NCBI RefSeq assembly: GCF_042453785.1
Contig: NC_091668.1
Span: 9,010,001 to 9,074,000, forward strand
Source of the DNA: Malus domestica
Lineage: Eukaryota; Streptophyta; Magnoliopsida; Rosales; Rosaceae
Direction: 5' to 3'
Length of the DNA: 64,000 nt
This document shows positions 23,239-34,791 of the stretch, one piece after another; the stretch's first letter is position 1, and each line of letters begins with the position of its first letter. The notes under the pieces are model-generated. The model had not been told where the DNA came from. It saw nothing but the letters and a program-made list of their open reading frames with translations, and ran no database searches. A program made the position numbers and the translations under genes.

Positions 23239-26154
23239 TTCTCAGAAGAGGATTGGAAAATGATTATATGAACAAGTTGAAGAAAAACAAGATCAGATTT
23301 TTGCAGAGAGTGAAAGTTTCAGAATGTAAATAATAAAAACCTTGATGGGAAGAGACAAGTGGGATGTAATTAAAAGTTGAAAGTTCAGAGAGAAAGAGGG
23401 AGATAGGGTGTTTCGGAACAGACATATCTATATAGTTACGTATGTGTACAGTGTATATAGTGGACGTGGAGGACAGAGGAGGCAGAGGAGGAAAATGGTG
23501 AGATCAAAGCGAGAAGGGAAGGACATCAGCCTCGTTTGATGGGCCACCAAAAAACCAGGTAATTACTAATTAGTACAATTTATGAATTATGATTCTAAAG
23601 CAAAACAGAAACATTTATGAGTTTTGCATGCAGAAAAGAAAAACATGGACAGCTTAGGGAGCAGCAAGCCCACAATGTTCTGTGTATAATAGATATAGTT
23701 CCTGTAGTTTATTCAAGTTTTCATTTTCGTCTCTGTAAGAACTACTTTTCATTTTCGTCTTTAAGGTTTCGTGATCTAATATTTTAGTGAATAAGATATT
23801 AGGTTTCACTCATTCGTTCTGACTTCGAAACTCTCTTCTCTCTTAAAGTATCCTAGTGAATAGTATGTTGAGTTTTCTCATCAGTCCAGCCCAATGCAGA
23901 AATGGTGAAGGAATTTAAACCAATTCGGACCTAAAATAGCCGAGTTTGGTATGTCTCTATTCTATTCAGTTTTGGTGTTGCGTGTCCTTTTCAAATTGCA
24001 CTAATAATCCATGTAGTTTATTAGAGTTTTCATTTTCCTATCTGAAAGGTTTTTTTTGCATTTTCGTCCTTATTGTCTCAATTTGTTTTCGCTTCAACTA
24101 ATGTAATATTTTAATCCATTTTAGTGCACATCTTCTCATGATCACATTTGATCATAGAAAAGATGTAAACGAAATCTAAGCTCCTCATCAGTTTGGTCAG
24201 GTTTCGCTAAAAGCAAAACTAGTCCAGGAAACCAAACCAATCAACTTTGGTTAGCCTGGTCTTATTCGGTTTTGGACCTTAACCATTTTAAGGCAAAAAT
24301 TAAGAATTAAATTGGTCAAAACCGCTTCAGTTCAACTTTTAAACCAAAATTAACTTTTGTTCAACACAATTTTTTAGTTTGGTCTATCGATTCAACAGTC
24401 TTAGACCCGCCCCTCCACCCCTTTTGGAAAACTCAACTTTGAATGAACTTGCCTCATTTGTCGAATTTGACTAAGAGTGAAAACAAAATGAAATTACAAG
24501 GATGAAAATGCAAGAAAAAAAACTAAGAAACACGAAATCGAAATCCAAGTAACCTATGAGGACTATAACTTTATTTAGTCTTTTTTTTTTCTTTTTCTTT
24601 TTTTAATGGATTGTGAGAATCTGGGGTGCTCCATCTCAACACGCTAGAGTGCTCTGTTTGTTTCTTTATTTCTCGAAAAGAGTACCATGGACGTTGGATT
24701 CCATAGATTTCCCCAGAAAGATACTATTTCTGGGCGTGCATAGAGGAAACTGGATTTTGGGGACACCCAAAAATTGCTTAGACAAGTTTCTTTCCTTCCA
24801 TCAGATTCTGACAACACTTGTCCTTGATCGAATCTGAGCCGTCGGTTTGGAATTGGATTTGTACCTCGTGCGCAATAGTAACGGGATTAGTTATTCATCA
24901 AGTTCCCAAATAACCGTGTATGGAAAAGAAGCCCTGCGTCATCAAATCAGACGGTTGCTTGTTTTTAGCCAAAAATCAAAGGGACAGAGTTGGAGTTGGA
25001 AAACTCTGGTCCTGATCGGACCCTTAAAAAGCTGTCATCTTTCAAGACAATCAATCAATGCTTTTCCAAGTTTTCACCACATCTTTGCTACGACATTGCT
25101 CAGTTCACATCATGCATCGCATGGAATCAACTCATACCAAGCTCCATCCCAAAACCAATTTTCGTCAACGGTTTAGGATTACAAAGTAGGCTAAAAAATA
25201 AAAGGTGAAGATTGATTTTAAGAAATTCAACGGTTATAATTGTTTAAAAGTCTACTATTTGATAGGCAGGATTACTGAAAACAAATCATTCTAAAAATAT
25301 GAGTGAAAAAGGGGTTTACATTAAAGTTTGTACGCGCTCTGATTTGATTTGATTTATTTTACTTTAAGTTAATGAACAAACTAAACAACTGTTAAGTGAT
25401 ATGTTTTGGTTCGTTTAGGAAAATTCAGGCTATGTTCGATTCAAGTGGTTTATAGGGTTGAGCTCAATAATCCTCTATTGTTTTTTTAAGTGATTTAGCC
25501 TAAATACAATACAGGACTATAGGAAATCCTTTTTGCACACTAATTTTTTCACCTCAAACACATTTCTCACTCTGTTCTTTTTCTAACTATTGAAATGAAA
25601 GGAGAATCAACGGTTAAAACTAAAAGGAGTGGGTAGAAAATGAAAAAGTACTTGCAGAAATTTCTTCCCTTACAACTCATCGATTTAACTGTGCATGGTA
25701 TTGTTTTTCAAAGCATAACTTGCATGCGCGCGCTTCACGTTTGGTTTCACAACCCTTTCATATATGTGTCAAATTAATAAGATTCTCGATCCGTTCATTA
25801 TATACATGACTAAAAATCTTAACGTAATCAAGAATCTTACTAACTCGACACAGTAAACACATAATGTGTACAAATAAAAAGGACTCTTATAATGTATATC
25901 TGAAACAATGAAAGAATACACTGAATAGTAGTTTGCCAAAAAAAAAAATACACTGAATAGTAACAAACTTTTAGTCACAGGTGAAGAAGTCTGAAGGAAA
26001 TTGTGGCAAAAGTGCTAAACAAACTGTAACGCCGTGAAAACTGGCAGGTTCCAAAATCCAACAGTGATGACGATGAGCTCATTCTATATATGTCTTTTTC
26101 CGTTCTTTGTCTGCACAAGAACTATTACTAATCACCTTCTCATATATATGGCCT
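23239..26154. other. Intergenic spacer upstream of EPFL2-like gene
   Basis: AT-rich spacer. A TATATA-type motif on the minus strand near 23430-23460 could serve the EPFL gene. Two diverged copies of a segment (TGTAGTTTATT...GTTTTCATTTTC at about 23700 and 24010) suggest an old duplicated or transposon-derived block. Open frames of 60-110 codons around 24613-25208 have no recognisable product. Confidence 0.5.
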
Positions 26155-26346
26155 TTTAAGGAAACGGATCTTCATTTTTCAAAAAAAAATAAGAACACCT
26201 TCTTGACCGTTAGATTTGGCTTTAATGAAATTTTGTGGTTCAGATTAAATCACAAGCCACATAATTTCATTAAAGCTAAATCTAACGATCAAGAGGGTGT
26301 CTTTATTTATTTATTTATTTTTTTAAATGGAGATCTCTTCCCTTAA
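26155..26346. repeat. Foldback (long inverted repeat) element
   Basis: Arms of about 85-90 bp (26155-26237 and 26256-26346) pair around a roughly 20-bp centre. The inner arms CGTTAGATTTGGCTTTAATG and CATTAAAGCTAAATCTAACG are nearly perfect complements; the outer arms around TTAAGGAAACGGATC are looser. Its right end coincides with the target duplication of the next element. Type unassigned. Confidence 0.8.
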
Positions 26347-26877
26347 GAGCAGTTCCAGCGGGAGCTCTTGCTCGAGGGACAGGCTCCGGAACAGGCTTGA
26401 TTGCCCGAGGGAGGAAGTCCAGCGTTGGCTGGCGAGGGAGCCCGAGCACCCCCGAGCGCCAGGCCCGTCGATTCTCGCCTGCCCGAGAGCCTGAGGTGGG
26501 TCTGACGTCAGACGCATTTTTTAATGTTTGTTTTTTCTGTCAGGCCTCCAACTCCTCCAACATCGCGCTGATCTTGTCCACTATCCCCATCCTCTCCAGC
26601 TCCAGCGATGGTCACGGTGGAGGAGGAGAAGGAGCTGACGGAGGATTCGGAGCATGCGATTCCGACGTCTATGATGCTAGAGACGGAGACTGCACAGTGT
26701 AGGACGTGGCGGTGGAGGAGAAGAAGGGGAGGGAAGGATAGGTAGCATAGTAGATCTGATGATGCGATTCCGGCGTCGGCTTCAATGGTGGATCACCCAA
26801 ATTGTGATATGATGATGCATACAAGAGAATGAGAGAGATTAAAGAGAGACGTTTCAGAAATGAGGGGGGTTGCGTCG

Positions 26878-26914
<37 letters not shown>

Positions 26915-27232
26915 AATGAGAGACAGAGGGCTAGAAACATGAAGAGTGTTCTGGAAAAAAATGAGAGAATGGTTGTCGGTTGAGTTTGGAAGAATGAAAT
27001 GGAAAAGGAATAGGAAAAAGGAAAAAGGAAAACAATTAAAAATTATTTTGTATTATTTTATAAATAAAATACTAATATTTTATTACCAATTGCCAGGGCT
27101 ATTCAGTGCAGGGGTGGAGATGCAAAATGCAATTGCCAGGAGAATGCACTATTCATTAAGGACAATTACTGTTCACTGGGTGGATTAAATAGTAAATAGC
27201 CTGGGGGGAGGGCTCCTACACTGGAGTTGCTC
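26347..27232. mobile_element. Harbinger-like MITE (886 bp, TAA duplication)
   Basis: Starts GAGCAGTTCCAGCGGGAGCTC and ends GGAGTTGCTC, flanked by TAA on both sides (26344-26346 and 27233-27235). The ends are imperfect inverted repeats (GAGCA.TTCCAG / CTGGA.TTGCTC). The interior includes a GA microsatellite (26880-26911) and an AT-rich end. A 101-codon open frame (26397-26702) and an 80-codon frame (26946-27188) inside it resemble nothing I know. A TA microsatellite follows outside at 27246-27292. Confidence 0.7.
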
Positions 27233-27241
27233 TAAGAGCTT

Positions 27242-27245
<4 letters not shown>

Positions 27246-27292
<47 letters not shown>
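27246..27292. repeat. (TA)n microsatellite
   Basis: About 23 TA units, just outside the right end of the Harbinger-like MITE. Confidence 0.95.
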
Positions 27293-27296
<4 letters not shown>

Positions 27297-27795
27297 CAGC
27301 CTAGTTACTTCTAGTTCCAAACTTCAAACAAATTTCATATCTCTGAATTGCATCACATCGATCGCATGGATACCATTAATTTGTCCAATGACATTACAAG
27401 AAATTTAATCTTATACCTTCTGTTGATCACAGTAGGATTATAAATCACAGCCAGTTGGGAGGGTGTTTAATCTATTGCCAAAGGAGGGGGAAAAATAACT
27501 TTACAAACTATTGTGCTTAATTCTCTTACAACGATTTATTTCAGTGAAAAACACTTCAACGATCAAACTATAAAAAATTATATTATTTGTCAACTGTTAA
27601 TTTGGATGTAATGATAGTCAAGTACATTGAGTTCGAAAAAATTCTGTGCTCTCCAAAACGGTGTTTTTTAATTAAGTATTTTGACTATGAAAAAGGAGTT
27701 TTGAGGTTTTTTTTTCTTTTCGGTTACAATAGTTTTGAGAACGTACTATATGATAAAAAATAAAAAAAAATATTTAAAAAAGAAAGAAAGAAAAA

Positions 27796-27978
27796 GATAT
27801 TATTAGTTTAAATTAGTTGTCTTGCGAGCCAAGGATTAATCACTTGCTCATTAAGTTTTAAATTACTTTCTTGTTTTAGTCTAGGGTTTGCTTTAGGTTT
27901 TCACTATTTAAAGGACTCTTTGTATTTGGTTTTATTTATCAATCAATAAAACAATGCTTTACCGTATACTGTTTAACA
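27796..27978 (+). repeat. 5' LTR of TR-GAG element (left end eroded)
   Basis: Aligns with 29541-29723 with a few substitutions and small gaps; ends ...GTTTAACA. The terminal TG is missing, replaced by a GAAAGAAAGAAAAAG run. Confidence 0.85.
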
Positions 27979-27991
27979 TGGTATCAAGAGC
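27979..27991 (+). other. Primer binding site (tRNA-iMet type)
   Basis: TGGTATCAAGAGC immediately follows the 5' LTR end. It is complementary to the 3' end of plant initiator methionine tRNA, apart from one extra base, the usual Copia primer. Confidence 0.85.
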
Positions 27992-28374
27992 AGGTTCGCT
28001 GGACCTGTCTCGGTGCCGTCAGCCTGAGTGATTCGTCAACTCGTGAGTCCACCACTAGCACCAGATCGCCCTGCACCAATGCACCTATATGTACGCTTTC
28101 GACTGCAACCTGCCTGCATCGGCTTGAATTTGCACCTGCTTGAATCGCTGCAATCATCGCAGCCAACTGGACCATCGCACACCGCTTCGCTGCCCTGCAC
28201 CTTTGTATTCTCGAGTTCATACTTGCAACTTGACATGCAACCTGTCATCCCTCGTGCTCATAAGCCTTGAAACCCTCGCACCCACACCCTTTGAATCTGC
28301 ATCTTTGCACTTGCATCAGTCTGCACCAGTAAGTCACCTGCTTGCTATCAAGTATCTTTTTCCTTAGTGTTGTC

Positions 28375-29259
28375 ATGGCATCTGCAAAGGATGATTCCCT
28401 ACAAGCCATTGGTGTGAAATTAAATGGAAATAATTATGTGTATTGGGCGTATGTGATGAAGAATTTTTTGATTGGAAAAGGAGTGTGGGGCTATGTTTCT
28501 GGAATGGTTTCTATTCCGAATAACCCTAAAGATGAGAAACATGTTGAATTGTTTGTTGCATGGGAGATGAATAATTCAAAGATTATTACTTGGATTAATA
28601 ATTCTGTTGATTTGACTATTGGAATGCAACTTGCTAAGTTCTCAACGTGTAAGGAAATTTGGGATCACTTAGCAAAGTTGTATACCAAGGCAAATTTTGC
28701 TAAGAGGTATCAACTAGAAATGGAGATTCGTGCAATTCAGTAGGGTGATAAGAGTATTCAAGTTTTTTATAATGAAAGGACCAATCTTTGGGATCAACTT
28801 GCATTGACTGAACCTAAAGGACTTGGCATCGTCGAGCTTTATTGTCAATATAGAGAAGAACAACGTCTTGTTCAGTTTCTAATGCCTCTTCGGGATGAGT
28901 TTGAGACACTCCGTAGCTCCATTCTACATCGAACTCCTCTTCCATCTGTTGATTCTGTTCTTAATGAGTTACAAGCCAAAAAAGTCAGTGTGCAGTCGCA
29001 TAGGCTCTCTTCATCGTTGTCAAACACTTCAGCATTGGTTGCGACAATTGGGCCGAGACCTCGTAATAAAACTGGTGTTGCTATGGATGAGTGTTCTTAT
29101 TGTAAAGGGAAAGGGCATTGGAAATCCCAATGTCCCGAGTTATCTCAAAAACATGGATTTCCACATAAACCACCACATGTAGCAGCAGTTGTGCCTTCTC
29201 TTTTGCATATTGCAAATGATTCAGAATCTGAATCTAGAAAGGATGATTGGGCATGGTAG
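28375..29259 (+). pseudogene. Copia-type gag with one in-frame stop
   Basis: From ATG 28375 a single frame of 295 codons runs to TAG 29257-29259, broken once by TAG at 28741-28743. The first half has the UBN2/Copia gag signature (LNGNNYVYWAYVMKNFLIG, then EIWDHLAKLYT); the second half ends with a CCHC zinc knuckle CSYCKGKGHWKSQC (C-x2-C-x4-H-x4-C). The frame stops at DDWAW, just where a protease domain would normally begin. Such an element depends on enzymes from other copies. The broken frame suggests this copy no longer makes full-length gag. Confidence 0.85.
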
Positions 29260-29528
29260 CTTGAACTTGGATTGAAAGTTTGCACTAGCATTAGTATTTG
29301 TCTTGCACTGCCACTGACATTGGAATCTTGCACTGGCATTGGAATCTTGCACTGGTACTGGCACTAGCATTGGAATCTTGCACTGGCACTGGCACTGGAA
29401 TTTGGGATCTTGCACTTGCACCAATGGAATTTCGTATTGGAATTGGCATCGGAAGATAGTATAATGGAGCTTGCATCCACATCACTTTAGCAAACCCATG
29501 TCGTGTACCGCCATGAGTTTGACGGGGG

Positions 29529-29723
29529 TGTTGGAATTTAGATTATTAGTTTTTAAATTAGTTGTCTTGCGGGCCAAGGATTAATCACTTGCTCATTAAG
29601 TTTTAAATTACTTTATTGTTTTAGTCTAGGGTTTGCTTTAGGTTTTCACTATTTAAAGGACTCTTTGTATTTGGTTTTATTTATCAATCAATAAAACAAT
29701 GCTTTACCGTATACTATTTAACA
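29529..29723 (+). repeat. 3' LTR of TR-GAG element
   Basis: 195 bp, begins TGTTGGAATTTAG and ends ATTTAACA. Preceded by the purine-rich tract at 29521-29528. Confidence 0.85.
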
Positions 29724-29769
29724 ATATATATGTGTGTGCGCGCGTGTGTGTATTCATCATCAACACTTG

Positions 29770-29893
29770 TGAACACTTGTTCACCGTTGCTTTTGGAACC
29801 AAGATGGAAGATAGACTGGCTTGGGGAGCGTCATGCGGTATGATTGAGTACACGATTCCACCGCACCATGCTATTGCAACAACCATAACTTGT
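29770..29893 (-). pseudogene. Fragment of an F-box gene C-terminus
   Basis: The segment matches the C-terminal part of the F-box gene at 31791-33254 (its bases about 31955-32090) in the same orientation. Shared runs include GATTCCACC.CACCAT on the plus strand and TGGTTCCAAAAGCAACGG-like sequence on the minus strand. In the matching frame it reads LWLLQ, stop, HGAVESCTQS, comparable to LWVMQQYGVVESWTKS of the intact gene, so it carries a stop and is broken. It abuts the 3' LTR of the TR-GAG element. Confidence 0.6.
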
Positions 29894-31790
29894 GATATAT
29901 AACAAGTAAAATACTGGGGTATTACTTGTTACTTAGTCACAAAATCTTTGAGTGGTTTGAGACGTATAGATGATTAAAAAATCTTCAAATTGAATGATTT
30001 TTGCATGTATGATATTTAGATGATTATAAAGAGAATGAACAATTTTGATTATAATATTCGCTTGGTTAAGATACGTTAATCGTAAATGAGAAGACAAGTA
30101 TGTTCCCCAATGAAAGAAACACAAGCAATATTCTTTGCACATTGAATCACCTTTGATCCAAAAGAAAAATTCTTTAACTAGTGTATTTCCCTAACAACCA
30201 TTTATCTTAGTGAAACATCCCGAATCTTTATATTTAGCATCAGTACACTTTCGCATTAGCAAGATTTTAACCTCTCTTTTTTTTTGTCATACTAAGTTAC
30301 ATTCATTGAATAAAAAGATTAATACAAGGAGAAGAAAACCCAAAAGTCAGTTCACAACCTAAATACAAGATTAACATGAAAAAAGAAAATACAATGGAAA
30401 ACACAACAAGACCTAATTTAGAAACAACAAAAAATCCTAAAAATGGAGAGGAAACCAGCAGCCACCACCAAGTCAGCCGATGTGCCTCCATCGCATGGCT
30501 ACCGCCACCAAGAGAATGAACCAAACAAACCAACTAGATCAAAGAAAAATGGGGGTGAGCGAGTCACCCGTGCAATGAGCGCTCCCATAATCCTACTAAA
30601 TAGTGCTAATTCTACTTTAACAGCCACTCAAAACCCAAGGGTGCTGCCGAGGAGAAGCACCCGAGTCGAGTCGCAGCGGTTGGTAGTTGAGGATACACGA
30701 TGGAAAAAACCGTTGGTGAAAGAAAAGTGCATAAAGGCTGAGACAAATTCAAGAAAATTGAGACAAACCTTAGAAATTGAGACAGAGATCGAGGACAATC
30801 AATCCAAAACAGAATAGTTGTATTAAAGTAAAACTCACCATTTACACCGAATCATCACTCAACCGTCTCTCTTTCTCATTCCGTTTCATATTTTTCTCGT
30901 CTGCAATTTTCCGCTTCATTTTTTTTTCCCTGAAATACTGCCCACGGAATTTAAGAAAAAAATCTGCAGTCTGAAAGCTTTTTCAAGTTTATGGGATTTT
31001 ATAATTTCGGAAAAAGAGATAAAGCACACCAAATAAAGTTTTATCTCCATATATAATTTTTGGTGCAAAGAGAGATAATATTAAAAAAAGAGGGTGAGAT
31101 AGATAAACTGAAAAAATAGGAGAAAGACGATCTGATGCCATTATTTATGGGATTATCCATGACTATTCAATGGTTAATATTGGACTATAATCTAATGGAG
31201 GCCATAATTTATTCATAGGTTTATGGGATTTCAGGTTTGATTGTTATAATGAATATGATATTAGGTTTTTTTAGTTAAAATGGTCTTTAAAGATTGACGC
31301 AACTCATTTGGTCCTTGATATTGAAAATCAACAGAATTGGTCCATAAATTTGTCCATTGATTAGATAAAAATACCCTTAATTTAACAGAAATTTTCAAGC
31401 AATGACCAAAGGAAAGACTTATATCGATTTTCAATCTCAATGGAAAAAGTGAGGAGTTATGTCAGTTTCAGAGACTATTTTTTACTAAAAAAAACCTATG
31501 ATATAATGGGAACAATCGCACCTGATGGGAGGGAGAGACGGGTGAGTGATACTGTGTAAATGGTTTAATACAATTATGTTGACGCGGACGGATTGAAATT
31601 CGGTAAATTAATCTAATGGTTGAGATCGTGCTGACGGATTGAAATTCGGTAAATTAATCTAATGGTTGAGATCGTGCTGAATGCGAATAAATGCATCGAT
31701 GTTAAATGTAGAGACTCATGATTCTTTACGGAAAAAAAAAACACTTCAAAAATCAAACTTTAAAAAAAAAAAAAATTCATCATCTATCAT
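29894..31790. other. Intergenic spacer with probable retroelement remnant
   Basis: On the minus strand the region about 30270-30600 ends in TTCATTGAATGTAACTTAG..GACAAAAAAAAA, like the A-tailed 3' end of a LINE; the 30443-30817 plus-strand frame is then chance. A 46-bp tandem duplication (31587-31632 and 31633-31678, GACGGATTGAAATTCGG) lies near the F-box gene 3' end. Nothing else recognised. Confidence 0.4.
31587..31678. repeat. 46-bp tandem duplication
   Basis: Two identical or near-identical copies beginning GACGGATTGAAATTCGG, period 46 bp, about 110 bp downstream of the F-box stop codon. Confidence 0.9.
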
Positions 31791-33254
31791 TTAGTAAGAA
31801 TAAGCATTAAATTGGTCCAGTAAGACAAGACTTTCGACAAAAGCATGCATGGATTCGTATTTTCCCTCTCCTTCTCCAGAATATTTAACTTGTTTGGTCT
31901 TAAAATCCACCGTTACCAGTCTTATACTATTCTTACTACTCATGCGGAAGACTTTTTCTCCATTGCCTTTAGAACCAACATAAGCAACATGGAAGATTAA
32001 AGAGAGTGATTCAGGGCCCTTGGACAGCACCACGCGGGATGATTTAGTCCACGATTCCACCACACCATATTGTTGCATCACCCATAAACTGAGGCAGCAA
32101 GTATTTTCTCCTAATCTCGAGTAATGCCAAGGAAACTGAACCAAGGCGAGGGAATTCTCGTGTGCCGAAAGAACAAAATGAGAGGCACCACGGAGCAACC
32201 TTTTTCTCGTCAATGATTTCGGCAACTCAATCTCGCTGAACGATTCAGTGGCCATATCAAACGACGCAATGACATCATTGTTGCAGTCTCGGTCGTGGCG
32301 TAGGATCCAATGCACGGCACCACGGACGAAAACAGTCTTATGATATAAACGTTGAAGAGAAACAGCAGGAGAAGCTGGTGGAGGAGGACTGAGAGTCTTC
32401 CAGGAGCCCCTGGCTAAGGAGTAAACCTTGACTTCGATTGGGGTGTCCCTGGCAGGACCACTAGAACGATCACGATCATTCCTAAAAATTGTTAGAACCT
32501 TATAGTCATTGGTGCTCGAATCGTAGCCAAACGCATAAGTAGGTCTAACCCGTTTATACGTGTAAGGAGGGGGCAAAGTCACAAACTTTCTAACCGAAGG
32601 GTTCCAAATTATTATGGGGAATTTGGGGATGTCATTAGCAAAGCATATGAGGCCGTTGGAAGTCCCAACCAGACCGTAACTTGAAGGAGTCACTTTGCTT
32701 CTTCCTCCTTTGTAAGCCGGTTGGTAAGTCACGGGAGTTATTTTCTTGGTATTGGTAGCATTAATGCTGAAGGAAGAAGCAGAAGCAGAAGCAGGCTTAT
32801 CCCAATACAACAAATAATCATTAAAGGACCATAATAGATGGAGACGACCAATATCATTGTCGTCGGTATTTGGACTTTGGCTGCGGCGGAGATGGGCGGC
32901 AATGAAGGATGAGCTTTGGATCATATATCTCCATGACTTGCTTACGGCGCAGCATTTAACTAAAGATTTGACGGACGACCTCAACAGGATTTCACGCACG
33001 ATTTCTTCGGGTAAGTCGCAGCAGTACTGAAATTCCCCTTGGAGTTTGATGCAGGTGGTTTTTACATCAGGTGGATATTGAAAGGCGGCGTAGGTGGTGG
33101 TGGTCTTAGGGTTCTCCCCTAGGACAGAGAACCGGCGACGAGGATCACTTGGAGCCTCCTCCACCGAAGAAGATGACGACAACTTCCTCTCCTTCAAGGG
33201 AGGACGTGGTGGTGAATTGATGTTGGTGGCGCTTCCAAGAGAAGAGGTGGACAT
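31791..33254 (-). CDS. F-box protein with F-box-associated (FBA) domain
   Basis: Single exon, 487 residues. The F-box is at about 79-125 (DLPEEIVREILLRSSVKSLVKCCAVSKSWRYMI), preceded by a Ser/Pro-rich N-terminus. The FBA type 1/3 region follows with the hallmark SYGLVGTSNGLICF, IIWNPSVRKFVTLP and FGYDSSTNDYKVL. Such proteins are substrate receptors of SCF ubiquitin ligases; the substrate cannot be told from sequence (the CPR1/At3g06240-like group is the nearest I recall). The ATG at 33254 is preferred: a TATA box (TATATAAA, minus, 33319-33326) lies about 65 bp upstream, and the longer frame upstream has no ATG. A broken relative of the C-terminus lies at 29770-29893. Confidence 0.88.
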   Translation of the reverse strand: MSTSSLGSATNINSPPRPPLKERKLSSSSSVEEAPSDPRRRFSVLGENPKTTTTYAAFQYPPDVKTTCIKLQGEFQYCCDLPEEIVREILLRSSVKSLVKCCAVSKSWRYMIQSSSFIAAHLRRSQSPNTDDNDIGRLHLLWSFNDYLLYWDKPASASASSFSINATNTKKITPVTYQPAYKGGRSKVTPSSYGLVGTSNGLICFANDIPKFPIIIWNPSVRKFVTLPPPYTYKRVRPTYAFGYDSSTNDYKVLTIFRNDRDRSSGPARDTPIEVKVYSLARGSWKTLSPPPPASPAVSLQRLYHKTVFVRGAVHWILRHDRDCNNDVIASFDMATESFSEIELPKSLTRKRLLRGASHFVLSAHENSLALVQFPWHYSRLGENTCCLSLWVMQQYGVVESWTKSSRVVLSKGPESLSLIFHVAYVGSKGNGEKVFRMSSKNSIRLVTVDFKTKQVKYSGEGEGKYESMHAFVESLVLLDQFNAYSY

Positions 33255-33318
33255 GTTTGGTTTGCTGGAACTGAGAGTTGTCGAATGGTATACCAGCAAA
33301 AGTTCCTTCCCCTTGGTG

Positions 33319-33326
33319 TTTATATA
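33319..33326 (-). promoter_or_regulatory. TATA box of the F-box gene
   Basis: TATATAAA on the minus strand, about 65 bp before the ATG at 33254; it decides the start because transcription would begin downstream of any earlier codon in this frame. Confidence 0.6.
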
Positions 33327-34110
33327 TATGTGTGTGTACGTCGACAAGGAGTATTCGACTAGGAATCCAAAACCACAACGATATATTTCTAATCCAAACT
33401 GTAGGACATATCGGACTTCTAAGACTTATCTCCAATTCAATCTAAGCCGGGAAATCCTAAAATTTAGTCTCCTATTTTCAACTATTCATCTACATGTATT
33501 AGGTTTCAGTTTTTTCCTCCAATGACGAGACCTATAATTCACACCTCCTACTTTATAATTTGTTGAATTTTTATTCTATCAATTTTAGAATTAATGTTTG
33601 TATAATCTTGTTTTATTCTTACGAACATTGTGATGTAAAAAAATAAATAAATTAGAGTTGGATCACTGGATTGTATATCACAATATCTATGATTTGCAGA
33701 CAAATAAAATTGACATTACCTAAAATTCCTAACATTACATGAATAACAAAGAGATTACACAAGAATACTCCAAGCATGTTGTTCCAATAAAAATACTAAA
33801 AACAAGAAAGAAGGCAATTGGAATTTCTAACACTCTCTTTGTCTACCAGATTAGCTAAATTTAAAAGGAAAATGGAATGGTCGAAGAAATTGATAGTGAA
33901 ATATAGTGGTAGAGAAAAATACCAAAAAAAAAATCGACACTGACCAAAAAACCGAAATGAAGGAATACCCAATCGAAAATACTGAATTATTCAGTACTCG
34001 AAACCGACACTTTCGGTACGAGAATCAGTACGAAATGTGGGTTCATTTGATAAGACTGACTCAAACCGAATTAAATATAAATAAAATTTTAATTTAAAAT
34101 GCATAATATA

Positions 34111-34180
34111 CAACAATAACAACAACAAAGCATTTTCCCACTAAGTGAGGTCGGCTATATGAATCCTAGAACGCCATTGT
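34111..34180 (-). mobile_element. 3' end of an Au-type SINE
   Basis: On the minus strand: TTCATATAGCCGACCTCACTTAGTGGG..., then TTTGTTGTTGTTATTGTTG. This is the well-known 3' terminus of plant Au SINEs, which end in TTG repeats. The 5' part is missing or unrecognisable. Confidence 0.7.
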
Positions 34181-34256
34181 AAGATTCCAAATTATTAATG
34201 CTGTCGGATTGTTTAAGATTTAATCTTAATTGTGAAATTAAAATCAAGTCACGTTG

Positions 34257-34457
34257 GTTTGGTATTGATGTGTTTTGGAAAAAAACTGATTCTGGTTTGC
34301 TGTGAGAATAAGCTCATTTTTACTGCTTCATGTTTTCAACTTTTTTTACTCAAAACTATGAAAATAAGCTCTTTTTAAGTATTTACCAAACACTTTTTGA
34401 AGTTCAACTTTTTTTTATACTAACTTTTTATAAAAGCATCTCAGTACCAAATCAGTA
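34257..34457. mobile_element. Short MITE related to 16119-16492
   Basis: Left end GGTTTGGTATTGATGTGTTTTGG; right end in reverse ACTGATTTGGTACTGAGATGC; both share TTTGGTA.TGA and the interior CTGTGAGAATAAGCTC motif seen in the 16-kb element. Boundaries approximate. Confidence 0.55.
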
Positions 34458-34791
34458 CTCTCTCGATCAACCTCACCTCACTCAATCTCGACTCAACTCT
34501 CCCAAGTCTCCTCAGGCCTCTCTTCAGTACTTCAGATCTTCAGTCATCTTTCCTGATTTCTGTCACTTTCTCAACTCTGCCCACATGAGCCACAGCCACC
34601 TGATCTTGACTCCGGCAACACTCAATCTCTCTCCGACTTTCCCTCTTGATTGAGTCTTGCTCAAAGCAAGAAATTTTCACTTTTATTCGTCAAGTTTAAT
34701 TAGGGTTTCGATTTGGGATTCTAAAATGGGGATTAGGGTTTCAAATTAGGGTTTTATTGGATTAGACTTTCTGAAATTTGGGTTCTTAGGA

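Larger units (their letters stand above)
27796..29723 (+). mobile_element. Gag-only LTR retrotransposon (TR-GAG type, Copia-like primer site)
   Basis: Direct LTRs at 27796-27978 and 29529-29723 share most of their sequence (CTTGCGAGCCAAGGATTAATC / same with CGGGCC) and end TTTAACA. The 3' LTR begins TGTTGGAATTT right after a purine run GACGGGGG (29521-29528); the 5' LTR has lost its first dozen bases. The 5' LTR is followed directly by TGGTATCAAGAGC (27979-27991), a primer site complementary to initiator-Met tRNA as in Ty1/Copia. The internal region codes only gag; protease, integrase and reverse transcriptase are absent. Total about 1.93 kb. A short tandem repeat of GGAATCTTGCACTGGCA-type units occupies 29265-29425. 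Confidence 0.85.

Noticed and set aside
24613-25208. Open frames of 72-109 codons in the spacer near 25 kb
   Set aside because: No similarity recognised and they overlap each other in different frames.
33255-33347. Longer F-box protein starting at 33347
   Set aside because: The codon there is TTG, not ATG, and the TATA box (33319-33326) lies downstream of it.
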